Shown: positions 62,815 through 64,000 of the stretch, piece by piece | Position numbering within the stretch: position 1 is the first letter of the stretch | Layout of the letters: every line of letters begins with the position of its first letter | The notes under the pieces: model-generated | Seen by the model: only the letters and a program-made list of their open reading frames with translations | Database searches by the model: none | What the model was told of the DNA's origin: nothing | Program-made: the position numbers and the translations under genes | Source: CAUPWF01 sp964367905 | GTDB lineage: Bacteria; Bacillota; Clostridia; Lachnospirales; Lachnospiraceae | Reading direction: 5' to 3' | NCBI GenBank assembly: GCA_964367905.1 | Contig: CAYIZP010000001.1 | Location: 1-64,000, forward strand | Length of the DNA stretch: 64,000 nt

Positions 62815-64000
62815 ATGAAACAAAAACCATTACCAATAGGAATTGATAATTTTAAAGAAGGCAAGTAAGCAAATTTTGAGAATGCATATTATAGTTTGAG
62901 TCAGAATATCATAAAGGAATATCTGCGCCACGGACATATTGTAGGTAGCAGCAAGCTTACAGAAGCAGAAGTGAAGCAATATCTCCAGATTCAAGATGGA
63001 GAGGCTGAAATGAAGCAATTAATCGGCTCCATAGAGTTTCTGTCCAGATGCTTAGAAAAGGTTTATGAGAAAAAGGTAATTATATTAATTGATGAATATG
63101 ATGTACCTCTTGAAAATGCACATTTTCGAGGGTTCTATCAAGAGATGATAGACTTTATTCGTGGTCTATTAAGTGTTGCGTTAAAAGCCAATGACTCCTT
63201 GCATTTTGCGGTGATGACAGGTTGTCTTCGCATTACAAAGGAGAGCATTTTTACGGGGTTAAATAATCTAGAGATTATCTCGATAGAAAACAAGATTTAT
63301 GGAGAATACTTTGGGTTTACAGATCGTGAAGTTATGGAGATGCTCAAATATTATGGTCGAGAAGAGCAGTATGAGACAATAAAGCAGTGGTACAATGGAT
63401 ATCTCTTCGGTGACACGGAAGTTTATAATCCATGGAGCCTAGTCAATTATATGAAATCCATCTGTTTAGGGGGTGAAATGTATCCAAAACCATATTGGTC
63501 CAATACGAGTTCCAATAACATCATCAAAGAATTAATAGAACATGCTGATATGCAGACTAGAAATGAGCTAGAAGCACTTATAGAAGGAACTGCATTTGAG
63601 AAACCGATTCACGAAGATGTAACCTATGAAGAAATCCATAAAAGCAGTGAAAATCTATGGAATTTCCTATACTTTACAGGATACCTAAGGAAGGTGAGCG
63701 AACGATTTGAAATTGATCAGATTTATGCAACGTTAGAGATTCCAAACAGGGAAATTGCTCATATATATAGACAGCATATATTAGAATGGACACGTGATAA
63801 AGTGATTTCAAAAAACCGCACAAGTTTCTTTAATGCTACATTTTCTTTGGATGCATCCGTATTAGAAGAGGAGATTAAGAAAGCGTTAAAGGAAACCATA
63901 AGTTATTTTGATGGAGGAGAATCTTTCTATCATGGGTTCATGGCAGCGATGTATCAGGGATTGGAGAACTATCAAGTGTTGTCTAATCGTGAGTTTGGCC
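62815..64000 (+). pseudogene. Decayed AAA-ATPase-like/DUF1703 gene lacking the P-loop region, cut by window edge
   Basis: AAGGAGGAG precedes an ATG at 62815. The first 17 codons (KQKPLPIGIDNFKEGK) match the start of AAA-ATPase-like proteins linked to a PD-(D/E)XK nuclease domain, then TAA stops the frame at 62866. The same frame reopens at 62869 with ANFENAYYSLSQNI and stays open to the window end. It includes IILIDEYDVPLENA (Walker B-like), TGCLRITKESIFTGLNNLEIIS, and YGEYFGFTDREV, all typical. In intact relatives roughly 90 residues lie between these parts, including the YVDKT and RRFGKT nucleotide-binding region. An internal deletion has removed them. The family is numerous, mobile-like and often decayed in gut clostridia. 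Confidence 0.8.

Overview
The window reads as a low-GC Gram-positive chromosome segment, most likely from a Clostridia/Lachnospiraceae-type anaerobe. The pointers are strong AGGAGG-type ribosome sites, PKTGD-type cell-wall sorting signals, a meso-diaminopimelate-type MurE (DNPR motif), a PASTA kinase/PP2C operon, lipoproteins with a classical lipobox, and a sugar ABC importer without its own ATPase. No rRNA, tRNA, CRISPR array or prophage was seen. A 100-N assembly gap lies at 54237-54336.

Region 1 (1-34463) is a large glycan-utilisation region. A divergent sensor-kinase fragment (1-602) precedes a co-directional run: a carbohydrate ABC importer (819-4043), a GH88 unsaturated-glucuronyl hydrolase, a DUF2264 protein, a 2407-residue wall-anchored GH43+GH59-like enzyme, a cytoplasmic heparinase II/III-like lyase, a second wall-anchored GH43-like enzyme, KduD-type and KduI enzymes for unsaturated uronates, and a discoidin-like protein. 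A YesN/YesM-type two-component system follows. Next comes a YtfQRT-YjfF-type sugar importer with araD, araA and an FGGY pentulokinase. Galactan-type exo-enzymes outside, uronate lyase and unsaturated-uronate enzymes inside, and an arabinose pathway together best fit a uronic-acid-decorated arabinogalactan, such as an arabinogalactan protein or gum. That substrate is an inference. No sulfatase or hexosaminidase is present, which argues against glycosaminoglycans.

Region 2 (34464-40999) holds acetate kinase, a 116-bp IS66-like miniature transposable element with perfect terminal repeats and an 8-bp target duplication, an AIM24-family protein, a YigZ-family protein, and a reverse-strand pair made of a chemoreceptor and a cyclic-nucleotide-binding/DUF2225 protein.

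Region 3 (41000-57815) is housekeeping: murE-priA-def-fmt-metallopeptidase-rsmB-rlmN-prpC-prkC-rsgA-rpe-thiN in one tightly packed run, broken by the gap in thiN. After the gap come a membrane-anchored HExxH protein, ychF and lgt.

Region 4 (57816-64000) holds a class A penicillin-binding protein, a small zinc-ribbon membrane protein, a membrane diguanylate cyclase and a decayed AAA-ATPase-like/DUF1703 gene that has lost its P-loop region and runs off the window end.
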